Assembly (NCBI RefSeq): GCF_958453765.1
Contig: NZ_CAUDZA010000009.1
Location: forward strand, 1-64,000
Length of the DNA: 64,000 nucleotides
Source of the DNA: Phascolarctobacterium_A succinatutens_B
Lineage (GTDB): Bacteria; Bacillota; Negativicutes; Acidaminococcales; Acidaminococcaceae
Direction: 5' to 3'
Below, one piece after another: positions 14,678-24,066 of this stretch (positions are counted from its first letter, which is position 1; each line of letters starts with the position of its first letter). Under the pieces are notes generated by a model. That model made no database searches, was not told where the DNA came from, and saw only the letters and a list, made by a program, of their open reading frames with translations. The position numbers and the translations under genes were made by a program.

Positions 14678-15823
14678 TCAGTTTAGCTTACTCAAATAAT
14701 TTTTCAGGCCACGCGCACGGTTACCAACTGCTTCGCTGATACGTGTAACGCGCTCTTTATCCAAATACGGACTTGTCGACAAGGTATTCCATACTATCTC
14801 AGCGCAAGCATCAATTCCATTGATATCAATAAGGCACTCTTTAACTAAGGCAAGCTGCTTTTTCTGCATATCTTTAAATGGCATAGCAGGTAATTCTGTT
14901 CCTATTTCGCTATTTAATGATTCGCACCACAGGCTTGTACCATTATCAAACAACGGTGCAGGACCTATGAACTTCAAAGAATTAACATCACGGATAAAAC
15001 CGAAATTGCCATAATGCCTGTCGCTATTCTCAATCAGATAATCCAGGCACAGCATCTGCTGTAAATAGCCTGCCACATCAGGAATTTGCAACTGCTCGCA
15101 GCATCTGAGGAAGTGACCGTAAACAGAATCGTTATTCGACTTGGGAAGAATATCCTTAACAAAATAAGCAGGAACAAATTCTGTTTCCGTAGTAATAAAA
15201 TTAGGACACAGGCACAGCGGACGATTATCCTCTATAATTAGCTCATAGGGAACATGCTTAATCGTCAGAGCCTCCGCTATATTAGCGGCAGCAATTTCAT
15301 TATACGGCTGCTGCAACAGCGGTACCGAGCCTGCTTTGGCAAGATACGTGATGCCGTTGATTTTCACCCACTTTTTCTTTAACCAGCCATTGCTTGAAGC
15401 ATCCGGCGTGAACGGATTTATTGCAGGCCTGGAGGACTCCTTTTGGAAAAATGCTTCACCTAACTCCTTGGAAAAATCGTTAGTGAAAAAGTTAATATCC
15501 TGCCATGTAAGCTCACTGCCGACAGGCTTCAGCCAATATTGATCAGACAGGCTCAACCCCAAGCTGCGCTTACTTAAAACCGCTGGAGATTCGACATCAT
15601 ACAAATGCAGGATATAGCGCAATCCGTCGCGACTTGCAGGAATAATACGGCTACGCCACCACTGATTTAATTTGTCTGCGAGCTTATTAAAATCATCAGT
15701 AAAAATACCTACAGGAAAGGCTTCTGGATTGTATATCTGCAGGACTTCGGTTATATAGCCTGCAGCGGACATCGTTGTCTTAACCAAAGGAATATTTTTA
15801 TTCATAATTATATACTTATCCAT
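14678..15823 (-). CDS. HipA-like protein kinase, stand-alone
   Basis: A 381-residue protein whose C-terminal half has the kinase signatures of HipA/CtkA proteins: a catalytic loop NSDRHYGNFGF (about residue 265) and a metal-binding LFDNGTSLW (about residue 290). The N-terminal half (1-130) is poorly conserved, and KWVKxNGITYLAKAG provides a plausible nucleotide-binding strand. HipA toxins phosphorylate glutamyl-tRNA synthetase and cause persistence, normally restrained by HipB. No HipB-like helix-turn-helix gene is adjacent, so toxin status is unproven. Start set at the ATG six bases after AAGGAGGG; a longer frame lacks such a site. It neighbours a tRNA-associated remnant and may be part of an old island. 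Confidence 0.75.
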   Translation of the reverse strand: MDKYIIMNKNIPLVKTTMSAAGYITEVLQIYNPEAFPVGIFTDDFNKLADKLNQWWRSRIIPASRDGLRYILHLYDVESPAVLSKRSLGLSLSDQYWLKPVGSELTWQDINFFTNDFSKELGEAFFQKESSRPAINPFTPDASSNGWLKKKWVKINGITYLAKAGSVPLLQQPYNEIAAANIAEALTIKHVPYELIIEDNRPLCLCPNFITTETEFVPAYFVKDILPKSNNDSVYGHFLRCCEQLQIPDVAGYLQQMLCLDYLIENSDRHYGNFGFIRDVNSLKFIGPAPLFDNGTSLWCESLNSEIGTELPAMPFKDMQKKQLALVKECLIDINGIDACAEIVWNTLSTSPYLDKERVTRISEAVGNRARGLKNYLSKLN

Positions 15824-15888
15824 GCTTTTCCCTCCTTCAGTATTTTTTATATTATACCGCAAGCAGCATTTTTTTGAAAGAAAATTAT

Positions 15889-15928
15889 AACCGCCCGCAT
15901 CTCACCTTCACCTGAGATACGAGCGGTT
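15889..15928 (-). terminator. Terminator after the 15950 gene
   Basis: AACCGC...GCGGTT outer stem with a CATCTCA/TGAGATA inner stem, followed on the - strand by ATAATTTTCTTT. Confidence 0.65.
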
Positions 15929-15949
15929 AATGTTATTTTTGAAGATTAA

Positions 15950-16306
15950 TTAAAGCAGCTCTGCCTTTTTATCCAGAATTGCTTTGCAGGCAGCGCAGGC
16001 CGGGCAGTCGCAATACTCCGCACCGGCAGCCTTGATTTCCTTAGCATGTGCCAGAATATTTTTAGCCAGCTCAGCGCCGAAAACGCCAACGCCTGCTTCG
16101 GAACCGGCAAAAGCAATCAGCCCGTCTATCGGCATGATATCTGCTTCCAGCTCTGCAATATAAGCCTTGGTTGCTTCTGCTTCTTCCGCAGTACCAACAG
16201 CAGCCAGCCATTTTTCCGCAGCAGTCTTTGCTTCGGCGCTGCAGCTCGGAGCAGCAATTAAAGCTTCAGTTTGTTCTTTTACATAATTCAAAGTTTCTTG
16301 TGTCAT
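15950..16306 (-). CDS. Conserved small protein with C-terminal CxCPxCxxC motif
   Basis: A 118-residue soluble protein. The first 85 residues are Ala/Glu-rich and mostly helical; the C terminus has YCDCPACAACKAIL, giving Cys at positions fit for binding Zn or an Fe-S centre. One further Cys lies near residue 19 (APSCSAEAK). Similar Firmicute proteins are, from memory, often labelled as a heat-shock protein Hsp90, which is not supported here: there is no GHKL ATPase fold. Monocistronic with its own terminator. Function unknown. Confidence 0.75.
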   Translation of the reverse strand: MTQETLNYVKEQTEALIAAPSCSAEAKTAAEKWLAAVGTAEEAEATKAYIAELEADIMPIDGLIAFAGSEAGVGVFGAELAKNILAHAKEIKAAGAEYCDCPACAACKAILDKKAELL

Positions 16307-16465
16307 AATCTGTTAACCTCCTCGTGATGCGTTGCGCATCATCTGTACATATCATAGTACCAAATGGCAGTCCTGTAAAGTACGCACTTTCACGTGCGCT
16401 AGTTACCGCAAGGTTACTATTGTAGTATGCTGAGAATATTCTATTAATACACCAAACTTATAAAA

Positions 16466-18082
16466 TTACCAGGCAGCCACAGTTCCGTCAGCCCGCGGTT
16501 CCGTTGCTCCCGCCAGTACGCCGTCAGGGCAGCGCCAGATGATTTCGCCCCTGCCAAAGCTGGTGTAATCGCTCATAACGCGCACATCATGCCCCTGCTT
16601 GCGCAGCTGTTCCACTACCTCCGGTGCAAAGCGATCCTCCAGCCACACCTCGCGCCCATCAATCCACTGCCAACGCGGTGCGTCCAGCGCAGCCTGCGGA
16701 TTCAGCAGGAAGTCAATCGTATTCATCAACACCTGAACATGACCTTGCGGCTGCATATAGGCACCCATAACACCAAACGGACCAACAGCTTCGCCGTCCT
16801 TAGTTAAAAAGCCGGGGATAATTGTATGATAAGGCTTCTTACGCGGCAGCAGGAAACCATCCGAAGATTCGTCCAAGCTAAAGCCTGCGCCTCTGTCATT
16901 AAAGTTGATGCCATAACCAGGCAGCACAACGCCACTGCCAAAGTCTTTGTAGTTGCTTTGAATAAAGGATACCATATTTCCTTCATTATCTGCAGTACAC
17001 AGATAAACAGTACCTCCGCAGAACGGTTTGCCTGCTTCCGGCAGCAAGGCCTGCTCGCCAATCAGCGCACGGCGTTTGGCTGCATATTCCTCGCTCAGCA
17101 TAGCTTCCACCTTAGTGCGCATATAGCGCGGGTCAGCAATATACTGCATGCCATCGGCAAAGGCCAGCTTCATAGCTTCTATCTGCTTATGCAGTGTTGC
17201 TACGCTGTCACGTCCGTCGAATTCAAAGCCCTTCAATATATTCAAAGCCATCAGCGCCGTAATTCCATGACCGTTTGGTGGCATCTCCCACACATCATAG
17301 CCACGATAATTAATATGCACAGGTTCAACAAATTCCGCATGATAATCAGCCAAATCCGCCAACGTCAGGCAACCGCCGGTCTTTTCGCTGAAATCGACTA
17401 TTTTTTCGGCAAGCTCACCGCGATAATAGCTTTCGCAGTAGCTTTCCGCCAACAGGCGCAGTGTTTTGGCATGGTCCGGAAGACGTACCAGCTCGCCTGT
17501 ACGCGGTGCCACGCCTTTGGGCGCAAATGTTGCAAACCAGGGCGCAACAGCAGGATTATCCTTATACGGCGTCAGTGCCTCAATGCCCTCCTGCCAAAAG
17601 CGTGCCACTATCGGTGAAACAGGATAGCCGTTTTCCGCATAATCAATAGCAGGGGCAAATAATTTCGCAAATGGCAGACGACCGAAGCGTTTGTGCAGCT
17701 CCGCCCAAGCTGAAGGTGCTCCCGGAACAGTCACAGCCTGCCAGCCTCTGAAGGGCATTTTATCAGTATGTCCTGCAGCGCGCACTGCCTCCGCCGTCAG
17801 GTTCTGCGGCGCATAACCGCTGCCGTTGATACCATAAAGCTTATCCTTTACCCAGACAATCGCAAAGCAGTCACTGCCAAGACCGTTATTCGTAGGCTCC
17901 ACTACGGTCTGACAAATTGCTGTCGCGATGGCTGCATCTACAGCGTTGCCACCCTGCTGCAAAATCTGCAGGCCCGCCTGCGAGGCCAATGGCTGCGAGG
18001 TGCAGACCATACCGCGTCTGCCATAAACTACGCGACGGCGCGAAGCGTAAGGATATTGTTGTCCGTCGAATTGCATTTGCAT
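16466..18082 (-). CDS. Gamma-glutamyltransferase family hydrolase
   Basis: A 538-residue Ntn-hydrolase of the gamma-glutamyltransferase family. The N-terminal part has GRRGMVCTSQPLASQAGLQILQ and GGNAVDAAIATA; the autoprocessing site is the Thr in CGGTVYLCTAD (about residue 365), which becomes the N-terminal nucleophile of the small subunit; a later GPFGVMGAYMQPQGHVQV matches the family's GG-oxyanion region. These enzymes cleave gamma-glutamyl bonds such as in glutathione. No signal peptide is evident, so the protein may be cytoplasmic, as in the YwrD-like branch. Start chosen at the ATG after GGAGTGATAATT. Monocistronic. Substrate unassigned. Confidence 0.85.
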   Translation of the reverse strand: MQMQFDGQQYPYASRRRVVYGRRGMVCTSQPLASQAGLQILQQGGNAVDAAIATAICQTVVEPTNNGLGSDCFAIVWVKDKLYGINGSGYAPQNLTAEAVRAAGHTDKMPFRGWQAVTVPGAPSAWAELHKRFGRLPFAKLFAPAIDYAENGYPVSPIVARFWQEGIEALTPYKDNPAVAPWFATFAPKGVAPRTGELVRLPDHAKTLRLLAESYCESYYRGELAEKIVDFSEKTGGCLTLADLADYHAEFVEPVHINYRGYDVWEMPPNGHGITALMALNILKGFEFDGRDSVATLHKQIEAMKLAFADGMQYIADPRYMRTKVEAMLSEEYAAKRRALIGEQALLPEAGKPFCGGTVYLCTADNEGNMVSFIQSNYKDFGSGVVLPGYGINFNDRGAGFSLDESSDGFLLPRKKPYHTIIPGFLTKDGEAVGPFGVMGAYMQPQGHVQVLMNTIDFLLNPQAALDAPRWQWIDGREVWLEDRFAPEVVEQLRKQGHDVRVMSDYTSFGRGEIIWRCPDGVLAGATEPRADGTVAAW

Positions 18083-18370
18083 AATTATCACTCCATATAT
18101 GATGATTAGTTTATCATGTTATCATAGCCTGCTTAAAACAAAATATCTAAAATATTATTTCTTTCCATATGTAATAAGCAAACAAAAAACATATTTAGGC
18201 AGTCGCAGTTTTGGCGTACTTCCTTTTTAATCATATTATAAGCCTTATTATGCATTAAAACAAGCTACCGGAAAACTATCATTTATGCTTCAGACAATCA
18301 GATAATAAATATATTTTTTAGTACGTCGAGGAGCGGTGAAGCCGCAGATGGCGCCTTATCCGCCGCCGTC

Positions 18371-19141
18371 CTACTGCCAGTGCTGAGGCAGATAAACTAT
18401 ATTGATTCTGCCAGAGGCATCCTCATCCACTCTGCAGCGCACCTCATACATATCATAGATAAACTTTTCCGTCAGCAGCTCTCGCGGCGTTCCCATACCT
18501 ACAATCTGTCCGTTTTTAATTGCTACCAGACGGTCGCAGTACATTGCTGCAATATTTAAATCATGTACCGCTGCTACAACAGTCAGATCAAGTGATTTGA
18601 CTATATCCATAATCTGTAGCTGGTACTTTATATCCAGATGGTTCGTCGGCTCATCCAGCACCAGACATTCCGTCTGCTGCGTCAGTGCCCGCGCCAAAAT
18701 TACACGCTGCTGCTCGCCGCCGCTCAAGGTAGCAAAGCTGCGTTCTTCGAAGTCCGCCAGACCTACAGTCGCCAGCGCTTCGCGCGCAATCTGATAATCC
18801 TTAAGATTGTCGCGCTCCAGCATTTTCTTATGCGGTGAACGGCCCATCAGCACAACCTCCAGCACCGAAAAATCAAAGCTGTAAACATTATGCTGTGCTA
18901 CTACTGCCAGCTGCAGAGCTGATTCACGGTAAGAAAGCTCGTCCAACGGCGTACCGTTGAGCATAATTTTTCCTCCCGTCGGCTTCTGCACACGGTAAAC
19001 GCATTTTAAAAATGTACTCTTACCGCTGCCGTTAGGACCGATAATGCCTACAAATTCCTTATTATGCAGGCTGAAATCTATTCCCTTAAGAATTTCCTTT
19101 GGTCCGAAGGCCATTTTTACTGCTTCTGCTAAAATCTCCAT
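18371..19141 (-). CDS. btuD: ABC transporter ATPase, probable vitamin B12 importer
   Basis: A 256-residue ATPase of the FecE/BtuD class. Walker A GPNGSGKSTF, Q-loop VVAQHNVY, signature LSGGEQQRV, Walker B CLVLDEPTNHLD, and the switch His in VAAVHDLN. It powers import by the permease encoded 2 bases upstream. The cluster starts with a TonB-dependent receptor behind a cobalamin riboswitch, so B12 (or a related corrinoid) is the likely cargo; by sequence alone it could equally serve an iron siderophore. Last gene of the operon. No clear terminator follows. Confidence 0.8.
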   Translation of the reverse strand: MEILAEAVKMAFGPKEILKGIDFSLHNKEFVGIIGPNGSGKSTFLKCVYRVQKPTGGKIMLNGTPLDELSYRESALQLAVVAQHNVYSFDFSVLEVVLMGRSPHKKMLERDNLKDYQIAREALATVGLADFEERSFATLSGGEQQRVILARALTQQTECLVLDEPTNHLDIKYQLQIMDIVKSLDLTVVAAVHDLNIAAMYCDRLVAIKNGQIVGMGTPRELLTEKFIYDMYEVRCRVDEDASGRINIVYLPQHWQ

Positions 19142-19143
19142 TA

Positions 19144-20205
19144 TCAGTTACCTCCAAAGCCATAGGTTTTCTTAATCATCAGGTAAACGAAGCAGGGCGC
19201 GCCGATTAAGGATATCAGAATACCGATTGGCAGCTCGGTGCGCGGAATAATTACACGGCATAGGCCGTCGGCAATTACCAGAAATACCGCGCCTGTCATA
19301 GCGGAAACAGGTATTAATTTTTTGTGGTCGGTGCCTACCAGCATACGAATGACGTGCGGTACTACCAGGCCGACAAAGCCTACCATACCTGCAGCATACA
19401 CTATAAAGCCTACGATAAGAGAGCTTACCAGCAGATAAATCTGTCTGTAAATATGTAAATCCGTTCCCAGTGTCAGCGCCGATTCATCACCTAAAAGCAT
19501 CAGATTAAGCATGCGGCTCTGCGTCCATAAGAACAGCACTGCCAACAGCACGATTGGTCCGATGACAGCCAAGGTTTCCCACTTGGCACCGGCAAAGCTG
19601 CCCATCATCCAGTAGGCAATAGTCTGCATACCCTCTTTATTATTGGCAAAGTAAACTATAAAGCTGGAAAACGCACCGCAGACTGCGCTCAGCGCCATGC
19701 CTGCCAAAAGCAGTTTGACGGAATTGCTGCGTCCGCCCAGATTAGAGATAAACAGTACACCCAGCGACATGGCAAAGGCACCGATAAAGGCTGCAATGCC
19801 GACAAAGTTTTCACCAAGCGCAACGCCGATGCCCAACAGAATCGCTGCCGTAGCACCCAGCGAAGCACCGGAGGAAATGCCCAGTATATATGGGTCAGCC
19901 AAGGGGTTTTTTACTACAGCCTGCATGATAACGCCGCAAACCGAAAGCCCCATGCCTACTAAGGCAGCCAGCACCAGACGCGGCAGGCGCAGCAGCCAGA
20001 TAATATCATGCACAGGTCCGCGGTCAGCGCCTTCGATTGGCTGTCCGCTAAACATCTGCTCTATAACCGTATTATAAATATTTACCAACGGCAGCTTTAC
20101 CGTACCAATGGACAACGCCCAAAACAAGGCAATTACCAGCAAAGCAAGCAATCCCAAGCAGATGAACAAGTACCCCTGCTTCTTCAAAAAATTAACCATC
20201 ATCAT
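19144..20205 (-). CDS. btuC: FecCD-family permease, probable vitamin B12 importer
   Basis: A 353-residue inner-membrane permease of the FecCD/BtuC family with about ten hydrophobic helices. Family landmarks: RLPRLVLAALVGMGLSVCGVIMQ near residue 70-92, NPLADPYILGISSGASLGA, and GFVGLVVPHVIRMLVG near residue 275. Works as a dimer with the ATPase two bases downstream. Three successive ATG codons follow AAGGAGAA; the second or third is better spaced, so the start may be 3-6 bases later. Base composition is close to the chromosome, unlike the binding-protein gene just upstream. Confidence 0.85.
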   Translation of the reverse strand: MMMVNFLKKQGYLFICLGLLALLVIALFWALSIGTVKLPLVNIYNTVIEQMFSGQPIEGADRGPVHDIIWLLRLPRLVLAALVGMGLSVCGVIMQAVVKNPLADPYILGISSGASLGATAAILLGIGVALGENFVGIAAFIGAFAMSLGVLFISNLGGRSNSVKLLLAGMALSAVCGAFSSFIVYFANNKEGMQTIAYWMMGSFAGAKWETLAVIGPIVLLAVLFLWTQSRMLNLMLLGDESALTLGTDLHIYRQIYLLVSSLIVGFIVYAAGMVGFVGLVVPHVIRMLVGTDHKKLIPVSAMTGAVFLVIADGLCRVIIPRTELPIGILISLIGAPCFVYLMIKKTYGFGGN

Positions 20206-20223
20206 TTCTCCTTAAAGACATTT

Positions 20224-21189
20224 TTATTCATCATATAATCCTTTACGCATAATCTTTAAGCCTTCTACAATCCTTACACCCGGAGTATATATATAATCCA
20301 ACCGTATCGGATAAACACGTTTATTCTTAATTGCATTTACCGAATTTAACGCCGGAATAGAATATATCTGTTTAAGTTGAATAAGTCTGTCCTTATTAAA
20401 GTAAACTAAAAAAATCACTTCTGGATTAATTTTTATCACTTCTTCATAGCTTAAGACTCGCCCTTGTGATACAATTTGACCGTTTAATCGTTCCACCATA
20501 TTTCCAGCCAATGTGTCACTGTCATAATTTCTAAAATTTCTTCCCCCATTTTCTAATACTAAAACCCTTTGATTCTTGCCTTTACTACTTATTGTAGTTT
20601 TTATTGCTTTTTCAATATTATCGACTAACTTTTTGCTCTCTGCTTCTTTTTGAAAGATTTTTCCCATATCTAATATAAATTTCTCTTGATCTTCAATTGT
20701 TTCATGTTTTGTTAAGCCATTAGATGTTATATTAATGTACGTATTAACGCCACGTTTATTCCAAAAATCAGTTGTTTCTAAGCTCTTACCATTAAATGTA
20801 GATAACCAACCTATTATTAAATCAGGTTGTAAATTAATAGCTTCTTCTACTGTCAAATTATCAAATGTAATTTTACTTAAATCATCTGCCTGTTCTTTAT
20901 ATTGTGGTAAATACTCTTTATATCTATCCGTGTTTTGATAATTAACAGCTAAAATATTTTTTTCTGCTCCCAAAGCAATTAAAGTTTCTGCAACATAAAT
21001 TCTATTAGCAATTACCCTCTGTGGTACTTTTGAAAAACCTATTTCTACCTTTTTGCGCTGGGAATTAACTGTTGATACAGTAGTGTAATGAGATTCTATT
21101 TTTTTTACAGTGTTATTCTCACTGCTATGAAGTAATAATAGTATAAACATTAGGATTACACAAACTAAGATAGTTATAATTCTATTCAT
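20224..21189 (-). CDS. btuF: Periplasmic binding protein, probable vitamin B12 importer
   Basis: A 321-residue solute-binding protein of the BtuF/FhuD/TroA helical-backbone class: VPQRVIANRIYVAETLIALGAE, then LTVEEAINLQPDLIIGW, and a C-terminal SYEEVIKINPEVIFLVYF. The N terminus is a hydrophobic helix (residues 4-20) without a lipobox, so it is either a cleaved signal or an anchor. Start set at the ATG after GAGGATATA. It should hand ligand from the outer-membrane receptor to BtuC/BtuD. The gene is visibly more A+T-rich than btuC and btuD, as is the receptor upstream, hinting at a different history. A hairpin separates it from the receptor gene. Confidence 0.8.
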   Translation of the reverse strand: MNRIITILVCVILMFILLLLHSSENNTVKKIESHYTTVSTVNSQRKKVEIGFSKVPQRVIANRIYVAETLIALGAEKNILAVNYQNTDRYKEYLPQYKEQADDLSKITFDNLTVEEAINLQPDLIIGWLSTFNGKSLETTDFWNKRGVNTYINITSNGLTKHETIEDQEKFILDMGKIFQKEAESKKLVDNIEKAIKTTISSKGKNQRVLVLENGGRNFRNYDSDTLAGNMVERLNGQIVSQGRVLSYEEVIKINPEVIFLVYFNKDRLIQLKQIYSIPALNSVNAIKNKRVYPIRLDYIYTPGVRIVEGLKIMRKGLYDE

Positions 21190-21204
21190 TATATCCTCAC
21201 ATTG

Positions 21205-21241
21205 AAAAATTACTACGGAAACCATATGATTTCCGTAGTAA
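21205..21241 (-). terminator. Intra-operon hairpin between receptor and binding protein
   Basis: Perfect 12-bp stem (TTACTACGGAAA / TTTCCGTAGTAA), 8-base loop, five T on the - strand. May lower expression of the inner-membrane genes relative to the receptor. Confidence 0.65.
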
Positions 21242-21257
21242 TTCTCAAGCATATCAA

Positions 21258-23525
21258 TTAAAATTTATACTGCATACCAACTAAAATTCTGCGACCTTGT
21301 TGAGGGAATGCTCCAATGCCCATATGGTACATATAACGATTTTCCCAAGCAGTATTCCATAAGTTATTAGCAATTAAATATAAAGTTGCTTTTTCATTAA
21401 GTTTATAATTCATACTCAGATCACTAATTACAAATCTATTGTTGGTAAAATAATCAGTATCATTACCGGAGTAAATTGTAGTCAGTAAGTCTACATTAAA
21501 ATTACCTTTATCATAGCCAAGGTCAATTTGATAATTATTGATTGGTACCTGCTTATTTAATAAATCATCTAAACTGGTACCATCTGGAACAGTTTTAAAG
21601 TTTTTAGAATGGAAATCAGTTTTTACATAAGTATAAGAAGCACCTAAACGCCAATTATCATCAAATTGATGTTCTACAGACAAATTCAAGGCTTTTTTGC
21701 TTTGCTTAGCATTCATCGAATAACTCTTAGTACCAGTTGCTGTAGTTAAGTCTTCCACTGAATAAGATCCTATAGCATTATCCATTTTCAAATAGCTATA
21801 GTTTATATCTAAATTAGTTTTTTTGCCTAAAGATTTTTTCAAGCCTACATTGTAAACATTACCTTTTTCATCTTCCAAAGGCTCCAATACAGCGTCATAA
21901 TCAGTTACTTTTTTAGCTCTAAATACTTGAGCCCAAGAACCATATAAACTGGTTGTGTCGTCAAATTTATATTGTGTAGCCATCATACCACTTACATGGT
22001 TGACTTTACTATCAGATGGTGATTTATCCGCACCATTACCTTTTTTTACCGTATAATCACTAGCATGCAAATATCTAAGACCAGGTGTTAACTCAAATTT
22101 ATCACTGAAATGAATTTTATCCTGTAAATAGCCAGTCAATATATTTCTGTTTATGTTAGCTGTTGTATTGGCAGATGGATTTACTCTGTTATATGTATCA
22201 TGACTTGCCGTAACACCAAACAAAATATCATTTATTCCATACCTTTTACCAAGCTGGAGTTCTACACCATTACTCTGTTCCTTATATGTGCTTACAGAAT
22301 GTTCTCCTTTGTAACTATCCAAATAAGCCTTCAATTGCTCCATAGTAATATTGCCAGAAGGACTGAAATTAAAATTAGAATTTTTTACCCATCCTGCTTC
22401 ATAAGTATTATGAGTAGAAAATGCTCGGATATAACTTGGCAAATTATTATCTTTATTAAATTGATAAGTTAAGTCAAGATTGCTTGTTTTACTCGTTGTA
22501 AAATTGCCTAAAACTCCATGATACCACCATTTATTTCTAAAACCTTGATTTATAGGAGCATGTGATTTTCCATCTGCAGCATCTATATTTACTTGTCCGC
22601 TAAAGAATCTATCAATGCTTGCTGCCCGATAATCTCTAGGCACAATCGGATATCCGTCCCAGTTATTCGTGTAGTTATATGACAATGATACGAAATGGTT
22701 ATCATCATATTTTCTATCTATACGAACAGCAGCACTATCATCCTTATAATGAGTTCCAAAATATTTATAATTTTTACCTGTCAAACCATCTTTATAATGC
22801 GTATCTCCGCCCATGTCACGATTTAAGACCATGAAATAACGCCAATTACCATCATCAGAAGAACCATTATGTACTAATCCATAAGTATGACGTTTCCAAG
22901 AACCAGTTGCAATATCAATAGTTGTCGACGGCTTCGTTGCACCTTTTCTGGTAATAATATTAATCACACCGCCACTGGCATCACCACCATAAATAGAAGC
23001 GCCAGGTCCTTTAATAACTTCAATAGATTCTACATTTCCAATGCTTGTAATTAAATGCAAAGGAACCATTGATGTATTACCGCTTGAACTTGAAGATCCG
23101 CTAGAAGAACTTGAAGCACTATTATCAAGCCTACGTCCATCTAACAATACGACAACATGTCCATCACCATTAATTGTTACTTGCTGACTATAAGCCGAAA
23201 ATCCATATTCGCCACCTCTATAACCCATATCATTGATATGAACGCCAGGCACACGCTTAACAGCATCTGTAATGTTTTGATAATGCTTACTTTCGATTTC
23301 CTGACGTGTTACTACAGTTACATCACCACCAGTCCTTGCATAAGACTGTTCAGTAATAACATTACCAAAAGAATCCTTTGGTACAGCATTCCTGCTACCT
23401 TCAATAATAATCTCATCCAAATCACCTTGCATAGTAGTATCTGCTGCACTAGCAGATGCTACGAAGCCTGCGCTGGCAACTGCGCACAGCACTGACATAA
23501 CCAGTGCTTTTTTGCTTTTTAACAT
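21258..23525 (-). CDS. btuB: TonB-dependent outer-membrane receptor, probable vitamin B12
   Basis: A 755-residue outer-membrane receptor. Signal peptide residues 1-27 (cleavage after ASASA), a TonB-box-like DEIIIEG (37-43), plug domain (about 50-185) with TVVTRQEIESK, VPGVHINDMG, VVVLLDGRRLDN and SIEVIKGPGASIYGGDASGGVINIITR, then a 22-strand-type barrel ending in QYKF with the terminal Phe expected for outer-membrane insertion. A Ser-rich insert (about 136-152) interrupts the plug after the DGRR strand. The cobalamin riboswitch upstream makes B12 or another corrinoid the likely ligand. Start set at the ATG after GAGGTG, giving a normal signal peptide. Presence of this gene shows the host has an outer membrane. 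Confidence 0.85.
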   Translation of the reverse strand: MLKSKKALVMSVLCAVASAGFVASASAADTTMQGDLDEIIIEGSRNAVPKDSFGNVITEQSYARTGGDVTVVTRQEIESKHYQNITDAVKRVPGVHINDMGYRGGEYGFSAYSQQVTINGDGHVVVLLDGRRLDNSASSSSSGSSSSSGNTSMVPLHLITSIGNVESIEVIKGPGASIYGGDASGGVINIITRKGATKPSTTIDIATGSWKRHTYGLVHNGSSDDGNWRYFMVLNRDMGGDTHYKDGLTGKNYKYFGTHYKDDSAAVRIDRKYDDNHFVSLSYNYTNNWDGYPIVPRDYRAASIDRFFSGQVNIDAADGKSHAPINQGFRNKWWYHGVLGNFTTSKTSNLDLTYQFNKDNNLPSYIRAFSTHNTYEAGWVKNSNFNFSPSGNITMEQLKAYLDSYKGEHSVSTYKEQSNGVELQLGKRYGINDILFGVTASHDTYNRVNPSANTTANINRNILTGYLQDKIHFSDKFELTPGLRYLHASDYTVKKGNGADKSPSDSKVNHVSGMMATQYKFDDTTSLYGSWAQVFRAKKVTDYDAVLEPLEDEKGNVYNVGLKKSLGKKTNLDINYSYLKMDNAIGSYSVEDLTTATGTKSYSMNAKQSKKALNLSVEHQFDDNWRLGASYTYVKTDFHSKNFKTVPDGTSLDDLLNKQVPINNYQIDLGYDKGNFNVDLLTTIYSGNDTDYFTNNRFVISDLSMNYKLNEKATLYLIANNLWNTAWENRYMYHMGIGAFPQQGRRILVGMQYKF

Positions 23526-23631
23526 ACTCAAACACCTCATAAAAAATTTATTTTTTAACCTCAGCTATCAAGCTGTCCTAGTTTCGCTTGCAGCTTTGGC
23601 TAAAATCATATTTTTAAGGGCGCTCTGTATT

Positions 23632-23667
23632 AAATAAAAACGCCCTTCTGCCTAATGACAGAAGGGC
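23632..23667 (-). terminator. Expression-platform terminator of the cobalamin riboswitch
   Basis: GCCCTTCTG / CAGAAGGGC stem, then GTTTTTATTT on the - strand, just 3' of the aptamer and about 100 bases before btuB. Confidence 0.85.
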
Positions 23668-23717
23668 ACACTTATCCCTTAGTAGTCTCCTGTCACTCGC
23701 AGCACACTTAACACTTA

Positions 23718-23885
23718 AAGAATTTCAGGCAATTCTTCTGGCTCAGCTTCATCGTAATCCTTGCCTTCCCAGTTTCCCAGTGACATTATTAAGGAACACT
23801 CCACTTTACAGCTGCGTGACAGCGCAGGTTTTTCACCTGCTTACTTATTAAGTCTTTCAACACCTGATACGCTAATATTCACTTG
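23718..23885 (-). ncRNA. Cobalamin riboswitch aptamer
   Basis: Read on the - strand: GCAGGTGAAAAACCTGC, then GCTGTCACGCAGCTGTAA, the B12-box-like GTCACTGGGAAACTGGGAAGG, and ATGAAGCTGAGCCAGAAGA. Order, spacing and wording match the conserved core of cobalamin riboswitches. It sits in a leader of about 500 bases between a promoter (24039-24066) and btuB, with a terminator directly after it, so bound cobalamin should cause early termination. The exact aptamer ends are approximate. Confidence 0.85.
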
Positions 23886-24038
23886 TTTTCTAATTCTTCA
23901 ACTAATTTATTTTGTAACCTTTCATCTTCTTTAAAGATGAAGATACTTAAATATAAGATTACTCTAATTAAAGATTGTATATATTGATTTCTTCCTTATT
24001 TTGTAATAGCATTCATTACATAATTAGTTACTGATAGA

Positions 24039-24066
24039 ATTATAGCACGTTGTCCCCCCCCGTCAA
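24039..24066 (-). promoter_or_regulatory. Promoter of the B12 uptake operon
   Basis: TTGACG, 16-base spacer containing eight G, TATAAT on the - strand. Confidence 0.7.
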
